From an uncultured Alphaproteobacteria bacterium (GTDB lineage: Bacteria > Pseudomonadota > Alphaproteobacteria > HIMB59 > GCA-002718135), in the NCBI GenBank assembly GCA_902560725.1, contig CACEMR010000011.1:1-49625 (forward strand): a stretch of 49,625 bases of DNA. The letters run 5' to 3'. Made by a program: the position numbers and the translations under genes. Under the pieces are notes generated by a model, which did no database searches, was not told the DNA's origin, and was given only the letters and a program-made list of their open reading frames with translations. Shown piece by piece: positions 9,207-18,175 of this stretch (position 1 is the first letter of the stretch; each line of letters begins with the position of its first letter).

Positions 9207-9569
9207 ATGAAAAAATTTGAAGATTTAATGAGTGTTAAAAATGAAATTAAAAATATTTCTGCTTCAGAGGCTAAAGAAAAGCTAACTGATCCAAATGTTC
9301 AATTTATTGATGTTAGAGATAAAGAGAGTTTTACTAAAGGCACTATTGGAAATGCAATTCATATGGATAGAGCATTCCTTGAATTTTATTTAGCAGAGGG
9401 CAGTCCTTTGGAAAATGAAATTTTTAAAAACAACCCAGATAAAGAATATGTTGTTTTTTGTGGAGTTGGAGGACAAGGTACTTTAGCAACTAAAACGATG
9501 CAAGACATGGGTGTTAAAAATGTTAAAAATATTGTTGGTGGTATTGCTGAGTGGGACAAGATTAAATAA
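9207..9569 (+). CDS. Single-domain rhodanese-like protein
   Basis: The 120-residue protein is a single rhodanese domain, a family that carries sulfur as a cysteine persulfide. IDVRDKESFTKGTIGNAIHMD at 34-54 is the typical N-terminal motif. The active-site loop CGVGGQG has the catalytic Cys85, and the domain ends with GGIAEWDKIK. The physiological sulfur acceptor cannot be told from sequence. A strong ribosome-binding site GAGG (9195-9198) precedes the ATG. The gene begins only 20 nt after the tmRNA 3' stem with no terminator between them, so its message is probably released from a common transcript. Confidence 0.9.
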   Translation: MKKFEDLMSVKNEIKNISASEAKEKLTDPNVQFIDVRDKESFTKGTIGNAIHMDRAFLEFYLAEGSPLENEIFKNNPDKEYVVFCGVGGQGTLATKTMQDMGVKNVKNIVGGIAEWDKIK

Positions 9570-9588
9570 TAATTTTTATTAAATTGAA

Positions 9589-10047
9589 ATGATTTATTTA
9601 AAATTTATTGAAAATTTTATTAAATTAACAAAAAAAAATATATTTTTAATTTTAATAATCTCTTTATTGTTTGCATTTTCGTCCTCAGCGTTAACAAATA
9701 AAGATTTAACAAGTAAACAATTGTTATGTCCTACGCTACTCTGGGGATTTGAATTCATTTCACATAATAGAGTAAAAGTTATAGATACAGATTTAAACAA
9801 AAAAACTAAAATTACAGAATATTATTATGATACTGATTTAGATTTATCTTATATTAATATATTTTTTGATAAAAATAATCTCCGAGATAGAGTATATTCG
9901 ATTGAACTTAATACTTTAAGGGTTGATATTTGGACTATGACTGGAGGAGGGTTTACTACCAGAGAAATGTTTCCAAAAGGCTTATGTGAATTTGTAAAAA
10001 CTAATAATATTTATTCACACATCGAAAGTTTAAAACAAAATTCCTAA
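9589..10047 (+). CDS. Unrecognised small exported protein
   Basis: I do not recognise this family. The 152-residue protein has a basic N-terminus (about 1-17), a hydrophobic core (about 18-31) and a plausible signal-peptidase site after SSSA (residue 34). The mature part is about 118 residues, with two cysteines (Cys47 and Cys133) that could form a disulfide and aromatic/beta-prone stretches such as ITEYYYDTDLDLSYINIFF. It lies 19 bp after the rhodanese gene and 12 bp before sspB on the same strand, so it is probably co-transcribed. A role in the tmRNA/SspB pathway is not implied, since it appears to be exported. Confidence 0.75.
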   Translation: MIYLKFIENFIKLTKKNIFLILIISLLFAFSSSALTNKDLTSKQLLCPTLLWGFEFISHNRVKVIDTDLNKKTKITEYYYDTDLDLSYINIFFDKNNLRDRVYSIELNTLRVDIWTMTGGGFTTREMFPKGLCEFVKTNNIYSHIESLKQNS

Positions 10048-10059
10048 GATTTTATCATT

Positions 10060-10494
10060 ATGTTAGAATACCAAAAAATACTTAATCAAAATATGCTAAA
10101 TGTTTTAAAGGATATTTTAGTTAAAATAAAAGATGAAGGATTACCAACTAGTAATCAACTTTATATTACTTTTGAAACAAATCATGAAGGAGTAAAGATT
10201 CCAAATTGGCTTAAAGATAAATATCAAAATGAAATGACTATTGTAATTCAATATGAATATTACAATATAAAAATTCATAAAAAATATTTTTTAATTACTC
10301 TTTCATTTAACGATATTAAAACAGATTTAAAAATAGATTACAACTCAATAATTTCTTTTGCTGATCCTTCTGCAAATTTTGGATTAATATTAAAAAAAAA
10401 TAGTATTAATAAAAAAAATAAAAAAATAATTAAAAGAAAAAATACAAAAGAAAAAGATAATATTATTAATTTTTCAAGTTATAAAAAAAATTAA
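10060..10494 (+). CDS. sspB: SspB-like adaptor delivering ssrA-tagged proteins to ClpXP
   Basis: SspB binds ssrA-tagged peptides and tethers them to ClpX. The 144 residues show the SspB core: LPTSNQLYITFETNHEGVKIP at about 27-47, then a beta segment ending VIQYEYYNI, then ITLSFNDIKTDLKIDYNSIISFADPSANFGLIL. A Lys-rich linker follows and the protein ends with a short hydrophobic tail (IINFSSYKKN), the position where SspB proteins carry the ClpX-binding module. It is the divergent alphaproteobacterial form, so the call rests on family resemblance and on the tmRNA gene about 0.9 kb upstream. The 3' end overlaps gpmA by 4 bp. Confidence 0.85.
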   Translation: MLEYQKILNQNMLNVLKDILVKIKDEGLPTSNQLYITFETNHEGVKIPNWLKDKYQNEMTIVIQYEYYNIKIHKKYFLITLSFNDIKTDLKIDYNSIISFADPSANFGLILKKNSINKKNKKIIKRKNTKEKDNIINFSSYKKN

Positions 10495-11120
10495 TCTAAA
10501 TAATAATTATTAATTAGATTTGCTTTTTTATATTCTAAACATAAAGGACTTCCTGTAGGAAGTTCTATAGAAGATATTTCCTCTGGCTTATAAAGACCGA
10601 CCTTTATCATAATTGCTCTTAATGAATTACCATGAGCTGCTATTAAAATATTTTTTTCTTTGAATAAAAACGGTTCAATTTGTTCAGTGAAATAAGGTGA
10701 CACTCTCTCAACAACATCCTTCAAACTTTCTCCATTTGGTGGAGGTGTGTCGTATGATCTTCGCCATATCTGTACTTGTTCCTTGCCAAATTTATCTGCA
10801 GTTTCAGCTTTATTTAAACCGACTAAATCTCCATAGTCTCTCTCATTTAAACTCTTATCTCTTACATAGTTTAGTTTTCCATTTTCATATAATTCATCCA
10901 TCTCAGCTTCTTTCATGGCTATTTCAGCAGTTTTATTTGCTCTTTCTAAAACACTGCTATAAATTTTATCAAATTTTATATTGTTTTTTTTAATCAAATT
11001 ACCAGCATTTTTGGCTTCTTTAATACCCTGTTCAGTTAATGGTACATCTTTCCAACCAGTAAATCTATTCTCTAAATTCCACTGACTTTGACCGTGCCTT
11101 AGTAAAACAAGTTTATTCAT
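10491..11120 (-). CDS. gpmA: 2,3-bisphosphoglycerate-dependent phosphoglycerate mutase
   Basis: GpmA interconverts 3- and 2-phosphoglycerate in glycolysis and gluconeogenesis. The phospho-accepting His9 is in LVLLRHGQSQWN. The conserved FTGWKDVPLTEQG, RANKTAEIA, ERDYGDLVGLNK and the second catalytic His in IAAHGNSLRA are all present. I chose the ATG at 11120 (209 residues) because it places the RHG motif at the usual position; a longer frame to 11168 would overlap the divergent fumC start. At about 209 residues it is the shorter bacterial form, compared with about 250 in E. coli. Confidence 0.94.
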   Translation of the reverse strand: MNKLVLLRHGQSQWNLENRFTGWKDVPLTEQGIKEAKNAGNLIKKNNIKFDKIYSSVLERANKTAEIAMKEAEMDELYENGKLNYVRDKSLNERDYGDLVGLNKAETADKFGKEQVQIWRRSYDTPPPNGESLKDVVERVSPYFTEQIEPFLFKEKNILIAAHGNSLRAIMIKVGLYKPEEISSIELPTGSPLCLEYKKANLINNYYLD

Positions 11121-11161
11121 AAGTGTCCTATATTGTGTTATAAAGATTGTATTAACAAATA

Positions 11162-12547
11162 ATGACAAATAAAAAAAGAATAGAATCAGATAGCTTGGGT
11201 AATATCAAAATCGACAAAAACAAACTATGGGGAGCGCAAACTCAAAGATCCTTGGAAAATTTTAAGATTGGTAATGAAAAAATACCCTTTGAAATTATAA
11301 TTGCGTTGGGTCAACAAAAAAAAGCAGCTACACAAACTAATATTGCATTAGGTGTTTTAAATAAAAAAATTGGAAATCAAATAATTAGTGCATGTAATCA
11401 AATAATTAACTTAAATTTAATTGATGAATTTCCTTTGTCTGTTTGGCAAACTGGCTCAGGTACACAAACTAACATGAATGCTAATGAAGTAATAAGTAAT
11501 TATATAATTAAAAAAATAAATGGAAAAATTGGTTCTAAAAAACCAGTTCATCCAAATGATCATGTAAATTTATCACAATCATCAAATGATACATTTCCAA
11601 CCGTAATGCATATAGCAATAAATGAACTAGCTTTAGAAAAGCTCATACCAAGTCTTAGGGGACTAATTAAAGAATTTGAAACGAAGAAGAAACAGTTTGA
11701 CAAAATAATTAAAATTGGAAGAACACATACTCAAGATGCTACACCGCTAACATTGGGTAACGAATTTTCTGCTTTTTCTAGTCAAATTATTTCATGTCTT
11801 GATCGGATAATTTTGGCAAAAAAAGAATTAAATTTATTAGCTCAAGGTGGCACAGCTGTTGGCACTGGAATTAATGCTCCTAATAATTTTGATAGAATTT
11901 TCTGTAAATTTCTAAATAAAATTACAAAAAATCACTATAAACCATCAATAAATAAGTTTGAGGCAATTTCATCTCATGATGCATTAGTGAATTTCTCCAA
12001 TAGTTTAAAAACACTTGCGGTTGCTGTTATGAAAATTACAAATGATATTCGTTTTCTATCATCTGGACCTAGATCAGGAATTGGAGAATTAGAAATACCA
12101 GCAAATGAACCTGGTTCATCAATTATGCCAGGTAAAGTGAACCCTACACAAATAGAAGCATTAAGTATGGTTTGTGCTCAAGTAATTGGAAATAGCACAT
12201 CAGTAGATATTGCAGGAGCAAATGGTCATTTTCAACTTAATGCTTTCAAACCAGTTATTGCTTATAACATAATTCAATCTGTTAATTTATTGAGTGATGG
12301 TATTGATAGTTTTAATAAAAATTGCTTAAAAGGGATTAAACCAAATAAAAAAAATATTACAACTAATTTAAAAAACTCTTTAATGTTAGTTACTGCCCTA
12401 AATAAAACGATAGGTTATGATAATGCGGCAAAAATCGCAAAAGTAGCTTTTAGGGATAATTTAACTTTAAAGCAAGCAGCTAAAAAATTAAAATTAATAA
12501 GTGAAAAAGATTTTGATCGAATTGTTGATCCAAAAAAAATGATTTAA
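11162..12547 (+). CDS. fumC: Class II fumarate hydratase
   Basis: FumC is the iron-independent fumarase of the TCA cycle, interconverting fumarate and malate. The 461 residues match the family. Visible motifs are SGTQTNMNANEV at 99-110, the catalytic-site THTQDATPLTLGNE (His189), and the superfamily signature GSSIMPGKVNPTQ at 318-330, which contains the catalytic serine loop. Only 41 bp separate its start from gpmA, so both divergent promoters must lie there or in the coding ends. Its stop abuts the lpxC stop on the other strand with no gap. Confidence 0.96.
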   Translation: MTNKKRIESDSLGNIKIDKNKLWGAQTQRSLENFKIGNEKIPFEIIIALGQQKKAATQTNIALGVLNKKIGNQIISACNQIINLNLIDEFPLSVWQTGSGTQTNMNANEVISNYIIKKINGKIGSKKPVHPNDHVNLSQSSNDTFPTVMHIAINELALEKLIPSLRGLIKEFETKKKQFDKIIKIGRTHTQDATPLTLGNEFSAFSSQIISCLDRIILAKKELNLLAQGGTAVGTGINAPNNFDRIFCKFLNKITKNHYKPSINKFEAISSHDALVNFSNSLKTLAVAVMKITNDIRFLSSGPRSGIGELEIPANEPGSSIMPGKVNPTQIEALSMVCAQVIGNSTSVDIAGANGHFQLNAFKPVIAYNIIQSVNLLSDGIDSFNKNCLKGIKPNKKNITTNLKNSLMLVTALNKTIGYDNAAKIAKVAFRDNLTLKQAAKKLKLISEKDFDRIVDPKKMI

Positions 12548-13417
12548 TTAAATTAACTCGTAATTACTCTCATCAGAAAATAAAGATTTTAGAAGTAAAT
12601 TATTCAAATAATGACCTGATTTATTACCATAAAAATAACCTTGGATAGGTCCACCAGCTAGATATAAATCCCCAATAGAATCTAAAATTTTATGTCTTAC
12701 AAATTCGTCCTTATATCTCAAACCATCTTTATTTAATATCTTGTTATCACCTACTACAACAGCATTATCAAGAGATCCTCCTAATGCTAATCCATTCGAT
12801 CTAAGAGTATCAACATCCTTTTCAAAACCAAATGTTCGTGCTGAAGCTATATCTGATTTATAATTTCCATTTATAAGTTGTAATTGACATGATTGCTTAC
12901 TAATAAGTTTACTTGGGAAATCAATTTCAAAATCAATCGAAAATTGTTTATTTGGTTTTAACTCCACTGAACTATTATCATTTATAACTTTAATATTTTT
13001 TTTAATTTTAATTATTTTTCTTTTTTTATCTAAATTTTTTAAAGGTACTGACTCAATTAAATTTACAAATTCCTTTGAACTTCCATCCATTATAGGTACT
13101 TCAGGACCATCAATTTCTATTTTAAGGTTATCAATATGTAAGCCTGATAAAGCACTCATTAGATGCTCTATCGTTGATATACTTACTCCTTCATTATTAC
13201 TAATAGTTGTACTAAGTTTAGTATTGGTGACATTTGACCATAAAGCCTCAACCGTGTTGTTTATAGACAAATCTGTTCTGATAAATTTAATTCCAAAATC
13301 AGCTTCTGCAGGTATTAGCTTCATGGAAACTTTAATACCTGAATGGAGACCAATTCCATTAATTGAAATCGATTGTGATAGTGTAGTTTGTTTAATATTA
13401 TTATTTATATCAATCAT
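12548..13417 (-). CDS. lpxC: UDP-3-O-acyl-N-acetylglucosamine deacetylase
   Basis: LpxC catalyses the committed zinc-dependent step of lipid A synthesis, so this cell makes an LPS-type outer membrane. Motifs include GIGLHSGIKV, the Zn ligand His in STIEHLMSAL, PIMDGSS, SARTFGF, and the second Zn site HKILDSIGDLYLAG. I chose the ATG at 13417 (289 residues). An in-frame GTG at 13441 would lie inside the hairpin that precedes the gene and would add eight residues without family resemblance. It is the last dcw gene; the hairpin in front may set its expression apart from ftsZ. Confidence 0.95.
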   Translation of the reverse strand: MIDINNNIKQTTLSQSISINGIGLHSGIKVSMKLIPAEADFGIKFIRTDLSINNTVEALWSNVTNTKLSTTISNNEGVSISTIEHLMSALSGLHIDNLKIEIDGPEVPIMDGSSKEFVNLIESVPLKNLDKKRKIIKIKKNIKVINDNSSVELKPNKQFSIDFEIDFPSKLISKQSCQLQLINGNYKSDIASARTFGFEKDVDTLRSNGLALGGSLDNAVVVGDNKILNKDGLRYKDEFVRHKILDSIGDLYLAGGPIQGYFYGNKSGHYLNNLLLKSLFSDESNYELI

Positions 13418-13419
13418 AC

Positions 13420-13445
13420 AAAAAAGTGCTGATTTCAGCACTTTT
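13420..13445 (-). terminator. Hairpin with T-tract between ftsZ and lpxC
   Basis: On the minus strand AAAAGTGCTGA (13445-13435) is followed by two bases and then TCAGCACTTTT (13432-13422), a perfect 11-bp inverted repeat. It runs into six T residues (13425-13420). This has the form of a rho-independent terminator for ftsZ, 74 bp after its stop. The lpxC ATG begins only two bases after the T-tract, so it may also act as an attenuator or 5' leader structure for lpxC. Confidence 0.75.
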
Positions 13446-13518
13446 ATGGATATATAAATTTAACGATTTTAACAACTAACCTAATATTTCAAAGTATTTC
13501 AGCTAATTAAATTTATTA

Positions 13519-15156
13519 TTAATTTGCCTGCCTTCTAAGAAATGTAGGAATATCAAGTAATTCCTCTTCAGTTTCCTGATTGAACTCCTCATCAATTTCA
13601 TTTGACTCTCCCTCTTCAGGATTAAACTCGTTTTCAGAGTTATTAGGATTAATGTTTTCATCAAAGTTTTCAGAATTGTTTTGTATTTCATCATTTGAAG
13701 CCAAAATTGGTTCTGATTTATCAGATACATTTTCATTATTTTCAGTAGAATCAGAGTTATCCGATGATAAAGTATCAAATAAACTCAGTCGTCTAACACT
13801 AGGTTCAGCAGATTTATCTGACTCTTCAGAAATGTCTAGAGAATTTTCATTCAATATCTCATCTTCTTGCTCTTCACTATTCAAAAACTCATTTTTTGTT
13901 TCTGTTTCAATTTGATCATTATTTGTTAGTAAAGAATGATCAGACGTATTTTCATTTAGTTCTGAAGATACTAATTCTTGAGTATCAATGTTTTCACTTT
14001 CAATATTTAAATGTTTGTCTTCGCCAATATTGACTGGCTCTCCTTCAGTATATTTTTCATCAATACTTTTAGTTGGCAAAGATGAATTTATATCTAAAGA
14101 ATTTGTTTCAATATTTTCAGTTTTATAGATTTCATTATTTAGATTAATTGGAGCAAAATTTTCAACTTGACTAGAAAAAATATTAGTATTTGCATCAATT
14201 CCTGTTGCAACTATACTTACTCTTACCAAACCTTCTAATCTGTCATCACAGGTTGTGCCGTAAATTATATTTGCTTCTTCATCAATTTCTTGTTTAATTC
14301 TATTAGCAGCTTCATCAACTTCATAAAGTGTAATGTCTTTACCTCCGGTAATATTTATTATTAAGCCCTTAGCACCTTTCAGTGAAACATCATCAATAAG
14401 AGGATTAGCAATAGCTGCTTCAGCGGCAGCAATAGCTCTTCCTTCTCCTGAGGCTTCTCCAGTACCCATCATCGCTTTACCCATTTCTGACATTACAGTT
14501 TTAATATCAGAGAAATCTAAATTAATCATACCTGGCTGAACCATTAAATCGGTAACACCTCTAACACCAGCGTATAGAACATCATCAGCCATTTTAAAAG
14601 CATCAGAGAAAGTAGTTTTTTCATTAGCAATTCTAAACAAATTTTGATTAGGTATGGTCAATAAAGTATCAACATATTGTTGAAGTTCTTCTATTCCTTT
14701 TTCAGCAAGCTTCATTCTTTGAGAACCTTCAAAATGAAATGGTTTTGTTACTACGCCAACAGTTAATATTCCTTTTTCTCTAGCAAGTTTTGCAATTACT
14801 GGAGCAGCTCCCGTTCCTGTTCCACCACCCATACCTGCGGCAATGAATAACATATGACTTCCTTCTAATTTTTCTCCCAAATCTTGTATGGCTTCTTCGG
14901 CGGCTCGTTTACCAACATCTGGTCGCATCCCTGCTCCCAAACCTCTTGTGCTATTTAATCCTAATTGAATTTTATTTGGGCAATTTGAAATTTGTAGTGC
15001 TTGAGCATCAGTATTTGCAATTAAAAAATCAACACCTTCTAAATTTGCATTAATCATGTTGTTAACTGCATTACCCCCTGATCCTCCAACGCCTAAAACT
15101 GTGATTTTTGGATGCAAATTTTGAGCTACATCTTGTAATGAAATATTAATAGTCAT
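13519..15156 (-). CDS. ftsZ: Cell division GTPase FtsZ
   Basis: FtsZ polymerises into the division ring. The GTPase domain is intact: [13 protein letters not shown] near the N-terminus, the tubulin signature GGGTGTGA at 110-117, and the catalytic T7-loop region [11 protein letters not shown] at about 212-222. The protein is long (545 residues) because an acidic Asn/Glu/Ser/Asp-rich linker of about 200 residues runs from about 330 to 530. It ends with the membrane-tether binding peptide [14 protein letters not shown] good ribosome-binding site (GGAG, 15166-15163) lies 6 nt before the ATG. Long linkers are common in alphaproteobacterial FtsZ. Confidence 0.97.
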   Translation of the reverse strand: MTINISLQDVAQNLHPKITVLGVGGSGGNAVNNMINANLEGVDFLIANTDAQALQISNCPNKIQLGLNSTRGLGAGMRPDVGKRAAEEAIQDLGEKLEGSHMLFIAAGMGGGTGTGAAPVIAKLAREKGILTVGVVTKPFHFEGSQRMKLAEKGIEELQQYVDTLLTIPNQNLFRIANEKTTFSDAFKMADDVLYAGVRGVTDLMVQPGMINLDFSDIKTVMSEMGKAMMGTGEASGEGRAIAAAEAAIANPLIDDVSLKGAKGLIINITGGKDITLYEVDEAANRIKQEIDEEANIIYGTTCDDRLEGLVRVSIVATGIDANTNIFSSQVENFAPINLNNEIYKTENIETNSLDINSSLPTKSIDEKYTEGEPVNIGEDKHLNIESENIDTQELVSSELNENTSDHSLLTNNDQIETETKNEFLNSEEQEDEILNENSLDISEESDKSAEPSVRRLSLFDTLSSDNSDSTENNENVSDKSEPILASNDEIQNNSENFDENINPNNSENEFNPEEGESNEIDEEFNQETEEELLDIPTFLRRQAN

Positions 15157-15182
15157 TGTATTCTCCGCCGTTTTTAAATAGT

Positions 15183-15211
15183 TTTTAACGATTTTTGATC
15201 GAAACCGTCAA
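15183..15211 (-). promoter_or_regulatory. Weak candidate promoter in front of ftsZ
   Basis: The 80-bp gap between ftsA and ftsZ is the largest gap within the dcw run. On the minus strand it contains TTGACG (15211-15206), a 5/6 match to a -35, followed after 17 bp by TTAAAA (15188-15183), only a 3/6 match to a -10. The small inverted repeat CGATCAAAAATCG lies in the spacer. A separate ftsZ promoter is biologically reasonable, but this match is weak. Confidence 0.3.
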
Positions 15212-15236
15212 TATATTTAACTATATATAGTATAAC

Positions 15237-16457
15237 TTAAATATATTGGTCTAGCCAAGTAAAAAATCCCGAAATTCCTAGTTTTTTCGTAGAATTTGAC
15301 TTTTTTTGATTAAAATTTAATTTATATAAATTTGGATCATACATAATTGACCCGATCACATCGCAAAAATTTGGCTTATTATAATTGTTGTTTAAATTTA
15401 ATTTTTCTAACGGATTAGCAATCCTAGTAGAACTAGCAAAAATCGTCTCAACATATTTTTCAATGTTATCAAGTTGAGAACCGCCACCTGTAATTACAAC
15501 ATTATTTAATTTCTTGTTATCAAATTTATTATCTTTAATTTTCTGCCATAACATCTCTAAAGTCTCTTCTATTCTGGGTTTTATTATTGAATTTAGTGTA
15601 GATCTTGTGATTTGTTTAAAAGTATTTTTATCTCCAGATATTATTGGTATTTCGATTATTTCATGGTCGTCACTAGGTGATGAAATTAATGATCCATATA
15701 AAGTTTTTAATCTTTCAGCGCTTGAAATTGTTGTTGAAACACCTCTAGCAATGTCAAGTGTAACATTATGACTACCTATGCCGATAGAGTCTCCATAGAC
15801 AAACTTGTTATTTTCAAAAATTGCTAAAGATGAAGAAGAGTGTCCTAAATCTATACAGATAGTTCCTAATTCTTTTTCATCCTTCGTCAAGGCAGCTAAG
15901 GATGATGATAAAGGTGAGGGAATATAATTTTCAATATTTAGTTTTAAATTTTTAATAATATTTGAAAAATTTTCTATATATTTTTTTTTTGTATAAATTT
16001 TATAAAAATTAATTTTAATATTATCAGAATAATTTCCTAGTGGTGCTGAATAATATTGATTATTATCAACTACATAGGAAATTATGTTATTAAATAATTC
16101 AAATTTATCAGGATCAGAATTAAAGTATTCTGATTGATTAATTATTTTTTTTAAATGTAATTCAGATATTTTTTCATTTTTTATATTTATATTAGAATTA
16201 TAATAGTAAGATAAAGAATTTATTAGTGAGAAATTAAGATTAATCGAATTTAGCTTTGTTTGTGATTGTTTTTCAGTCTCTAAGATTAAATTATTTACTT
16301 GATCAAATAGATTATCATAATTCAATATTATGTTCTTTTTAATATTAACGCTTGGAATACTTGCTAGAGATAATATATCTATATTTGTTGAATTTTTATA
16401 ATCAGCAACAACGCAAGATATTTTTGAATTTCCAAAATCTAAACCGGCCTTAATCAT
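15237..16457 (-). CDS. ftsA: Cell division protein FtsA
   Basis: FtsA is the actin-like protein that anchors FtsZ to the membrane. The 406 residues show the actin-fold phosphate and adenosine motifs: AGLDFGNSKISCVVAD at the N-terminus, TICIDLGHSSSSLAIFENN near 200, and the adenosine motif NNVVITGGGSQLDN near 320. The C-terminus GISGFFTWLDQYI is an amphipathic helix of the kind used as membrane anchor. It overlaps ftsQ by 8 bp. The sequence is quite divergent, so position adds weight to the call. Confidence 0.93.
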   Translation of the reverse strand: MIKAGLDFGNSKISCVVADYKNSTNIDILSLASIPSVNIKKNIILNYDNLFDQVNNLILETEKQSQTKLNSINLNFSLINSLSYYYNSNINIKNEKISELHLKKIINQSEYFNSDPDKFELFNNIISYVVDNNQYYSAPLGNYSDNIKINFYKIYTKKKYIENFSNIIKNLKLNIENYIPSPLSSSLAALTKDEKELGTICIDLGHSSSSLAIFENNKFVYGDSIGIGSHNVTLDIARGVSTTISSAERLKTLYGSLISSPSDDHEIIEIPIISGDKNTFKQITRSTLNSIIKPRIEETLEMLWQKIKDNKFDNKKLNNVVITGGGSQLDNIEKYVETIFASSTRIANPLEKLNLNNNYNKPNFCDVIGSIMYDPNLYKLNFNQKKSNSTKKLGISGFFTWLDQYI

Positions 16458-17220
16458 TTTTAATCAATAATGTTTTCTTAATATTTCTTAAATCAAATGA
16501 TTTTATATTATGCAAATCTGTTTCGCTAAGATTATTTATAATCTTAAGAAAGTTTTCTAATGAATTTCTTGGATGGTCTTCCGATAACATTAGTAAAGTT
16601 TCATTATTTAAAAGGATATCCCATCTTCTTTTTTTTATCAATTCTGCATTTTTGATTTTATATTTTTTCTGAAATTGTAGATTATTTAAAATATCAATTA
16701 ATCCTTTAGCTTCTAAATTTGAGGATTGACCTTTAAATTCAATAAATAATTCATCAAATTTTTTACTATTATCATAATTATCTATTATCTTGCCATTTAC
16801 ATCAAAAAAGAAAAGTTTGTTATTAAAATTATAAATTCCTAATGGTTTATATTCTTCTATATTAATAAATAGAGTATCTTTATAATTAGTACTAAGCTTA
16901 ATTTTTTTTATCCAATTATTTTCTTTAATAGAATTACTTATTTCATCTAATGGTAATAAAAATATTGAGGTTTTAAGATACTTTTTTAATTTTTTTTCAA
17001 TGTAATTTTTTTCAACTTTTTCTAATCCATTTATATTGAAAGTTGCATATTGATATTCAAAATTTTGAGAAAATGACTGAATTGTATTTTTAATTAATTT
17101 AGAAATAATTTTTTTTTCGAAATAAACTGTAGTAATTATAATTGTGATTATAAAAAGTAATAAAATATTAAATAATATTTTTTTATTTATGATATATCTT
17201 CTGCGATTTAAGTTTTTCAT
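16450..17220 (-). CDS. ftsQ: Cell division protein FtsQ
   Basis: FtsQ links early and late division proteins through FtsB and FtsL. The 256-residue protein has a basic N-terminus, one transmembrane helix (about 14-33), and a POTRA-like domain starting TFNINGLEKVEKNYIEKKLKKYL. A beta domain with NETLLMLSEDHPRNSLENFLKI follows. It is very rich in Lys, Ile and Asn. The call rests on topology, the POTRA start and its place between ddl and ftsA. One base separates it from ddl. Confidence 0.88.
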   Translation of the reverse strand: MKNLNRRRYIINKKILFNILLLFIITIIITTVYFEKKIISKLIKNTIQSFSQNFEYQYATFNINGLEKVEKNYIEKKLKKYLKTSIFLLPLDEISNSIKENNWIKKIKLSTNYKDTLFINIEEYKPLGIYNFNNKLFFFDVNGKIIDNYDNSKKFDELFIEFKGQSSNLEAKGLIDILNNLQFQKKYKIKNAELIKKRRWDILLNNETLLMLSEDHPRNSLENFLKIINNLSETDLHNIKSFDLRNIKKTLLIKND

Positions 17221-17221
17221 T

Positions 17222-18175
17222 TTAATAATTTAAATTTTTAAGAAGAGTTAATATAATTTTTGAAAAAGATATATTTCTATATTTTGCTTGCTCAGGTAAT
17301 AATGATATAGGTGTTAAACCCGGCTGAGTGTTTGTTTCTAAAAAATATATTTTATTTTTAAGAGGATTAAAAATAAAATCAGTCCTTGCTATTGAATTAC
17401 AGCCAAGGGACTGATGACATTTTATAGCTATTTTTAAGCATCTATCATAATTTTTTTTACTAAGATTTGCAGGTAATAAATGTTTTGAATATCCTTTTGA
17501 ATATTTAGCCTGATAGTCAAAAAAATTATTTCTAGATTTAATCTCAGTTACTGCCAATGCTTCTATTTTTGTTGAAAATTTAATTGTTGAAACAGTTAAT
17601 TCTTTACCAGGTATAAATTCCTCAATTACAACTTCTTTATGTTTAGACAAATCCCTTTTAAAAAATTCAATATTACTAATAAATTTATTAAATTCTAATT
17701 GATTATTTATTATTCTAATTCCAAAACTTGAACCGCTTTGATTTGGCTTTACAACAAATTTTTTAAAAATTTTTTTTATTTTTAATAATTTATTTTCATT
17801 CAATTGTTGAACTTTTAAAATACAGTATTTCGGATTTAATATCTTATTTTTTATAATAATTTTTTTTGCTCTTGATTTATCAAAACAAACTTTAGATGAA
17901 TTGATGTTAGAATGTGTAAAAGGTATTTTATTTTTTTTTAAAATTATTTGGATTTTTCCATCTTCACCAAAAGGACCATGCAATGCATTAAAACAAACAT
18001 AATCCTTGTTATATTTAGATATCTGTTTATTAAAATTTTTTGGATTTACTTTTAGAGTTTTAAATTTAATGTTATTTTTATTTAAAATTTTTTGAATTTC
18101 TTTAGAAGTTTTTAAGGATACTTCATGTTCTTCATTAAACCCGCCCTCAAGAATTAAAATTTTTTTATTAATCAC
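17222..18175 (-). CDS. ddl: D-alanine--D-alanine ligase
   Basis: Ddl joins two D-alanines for the muropeptide end. The N-terminus ILILEGGFNEEHEVSLKTSKEI is the family start; it has Asn where most have Ser in GGxSxEHEVS. ATP-grasp features follow: HGPFGEDGKIQ, FVVKPNQSGSSFGI, VEEFIPGKELTV, and FLETNTQPGLTPISLLP at about 280-297 with the Mg ligands. The 317 residues are typical. It overlaps murB by 8 bp. Ddl between murB and ftsQ is the usual alphaproteobacterial dcw order. Confidence 0.95.
   Translation of the reverse strand: MINKKILILEGGFNEEHEVSLKTSKEIQKILNKNNIKFKTLKVNPKNFNKQISKYNKDYVCFNALHGPFGEDGKIQIILKKNKIPFTHSNINSSKVCFDKSRAKKIIIKNKILNPKYCILKVQQLNENKLLKIKKIFKKFVVKPNQSGSSFGIRIINNQLEFNKFISNIEFFKRDLSKHKEVVIEEFIPGKELTVSTIKFSTKIEALAVTEIKSRNNFFDYQAKYSKGYSKHLLPANLSKKNYDRCLKIAIKCHQSLGCNSIARTDFIFNPLKNKIYFLETNTQPGLTPISLLPEQAKYRNISFSKIILTLLKNLNY

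Noticed and set aside
11121-11168. Upstream start for gpmA
   Set aside because: It would overlap the divergent fumC start and put 16 unrelated residues before the conserved LVLLRHG.
13503-13778. A 91-codon minus-strand frame inside the ftsZ 3' end
   Set aside because: It is a shifted-frame shadow of the low-complexity FtsZ linker with no independent start signal.
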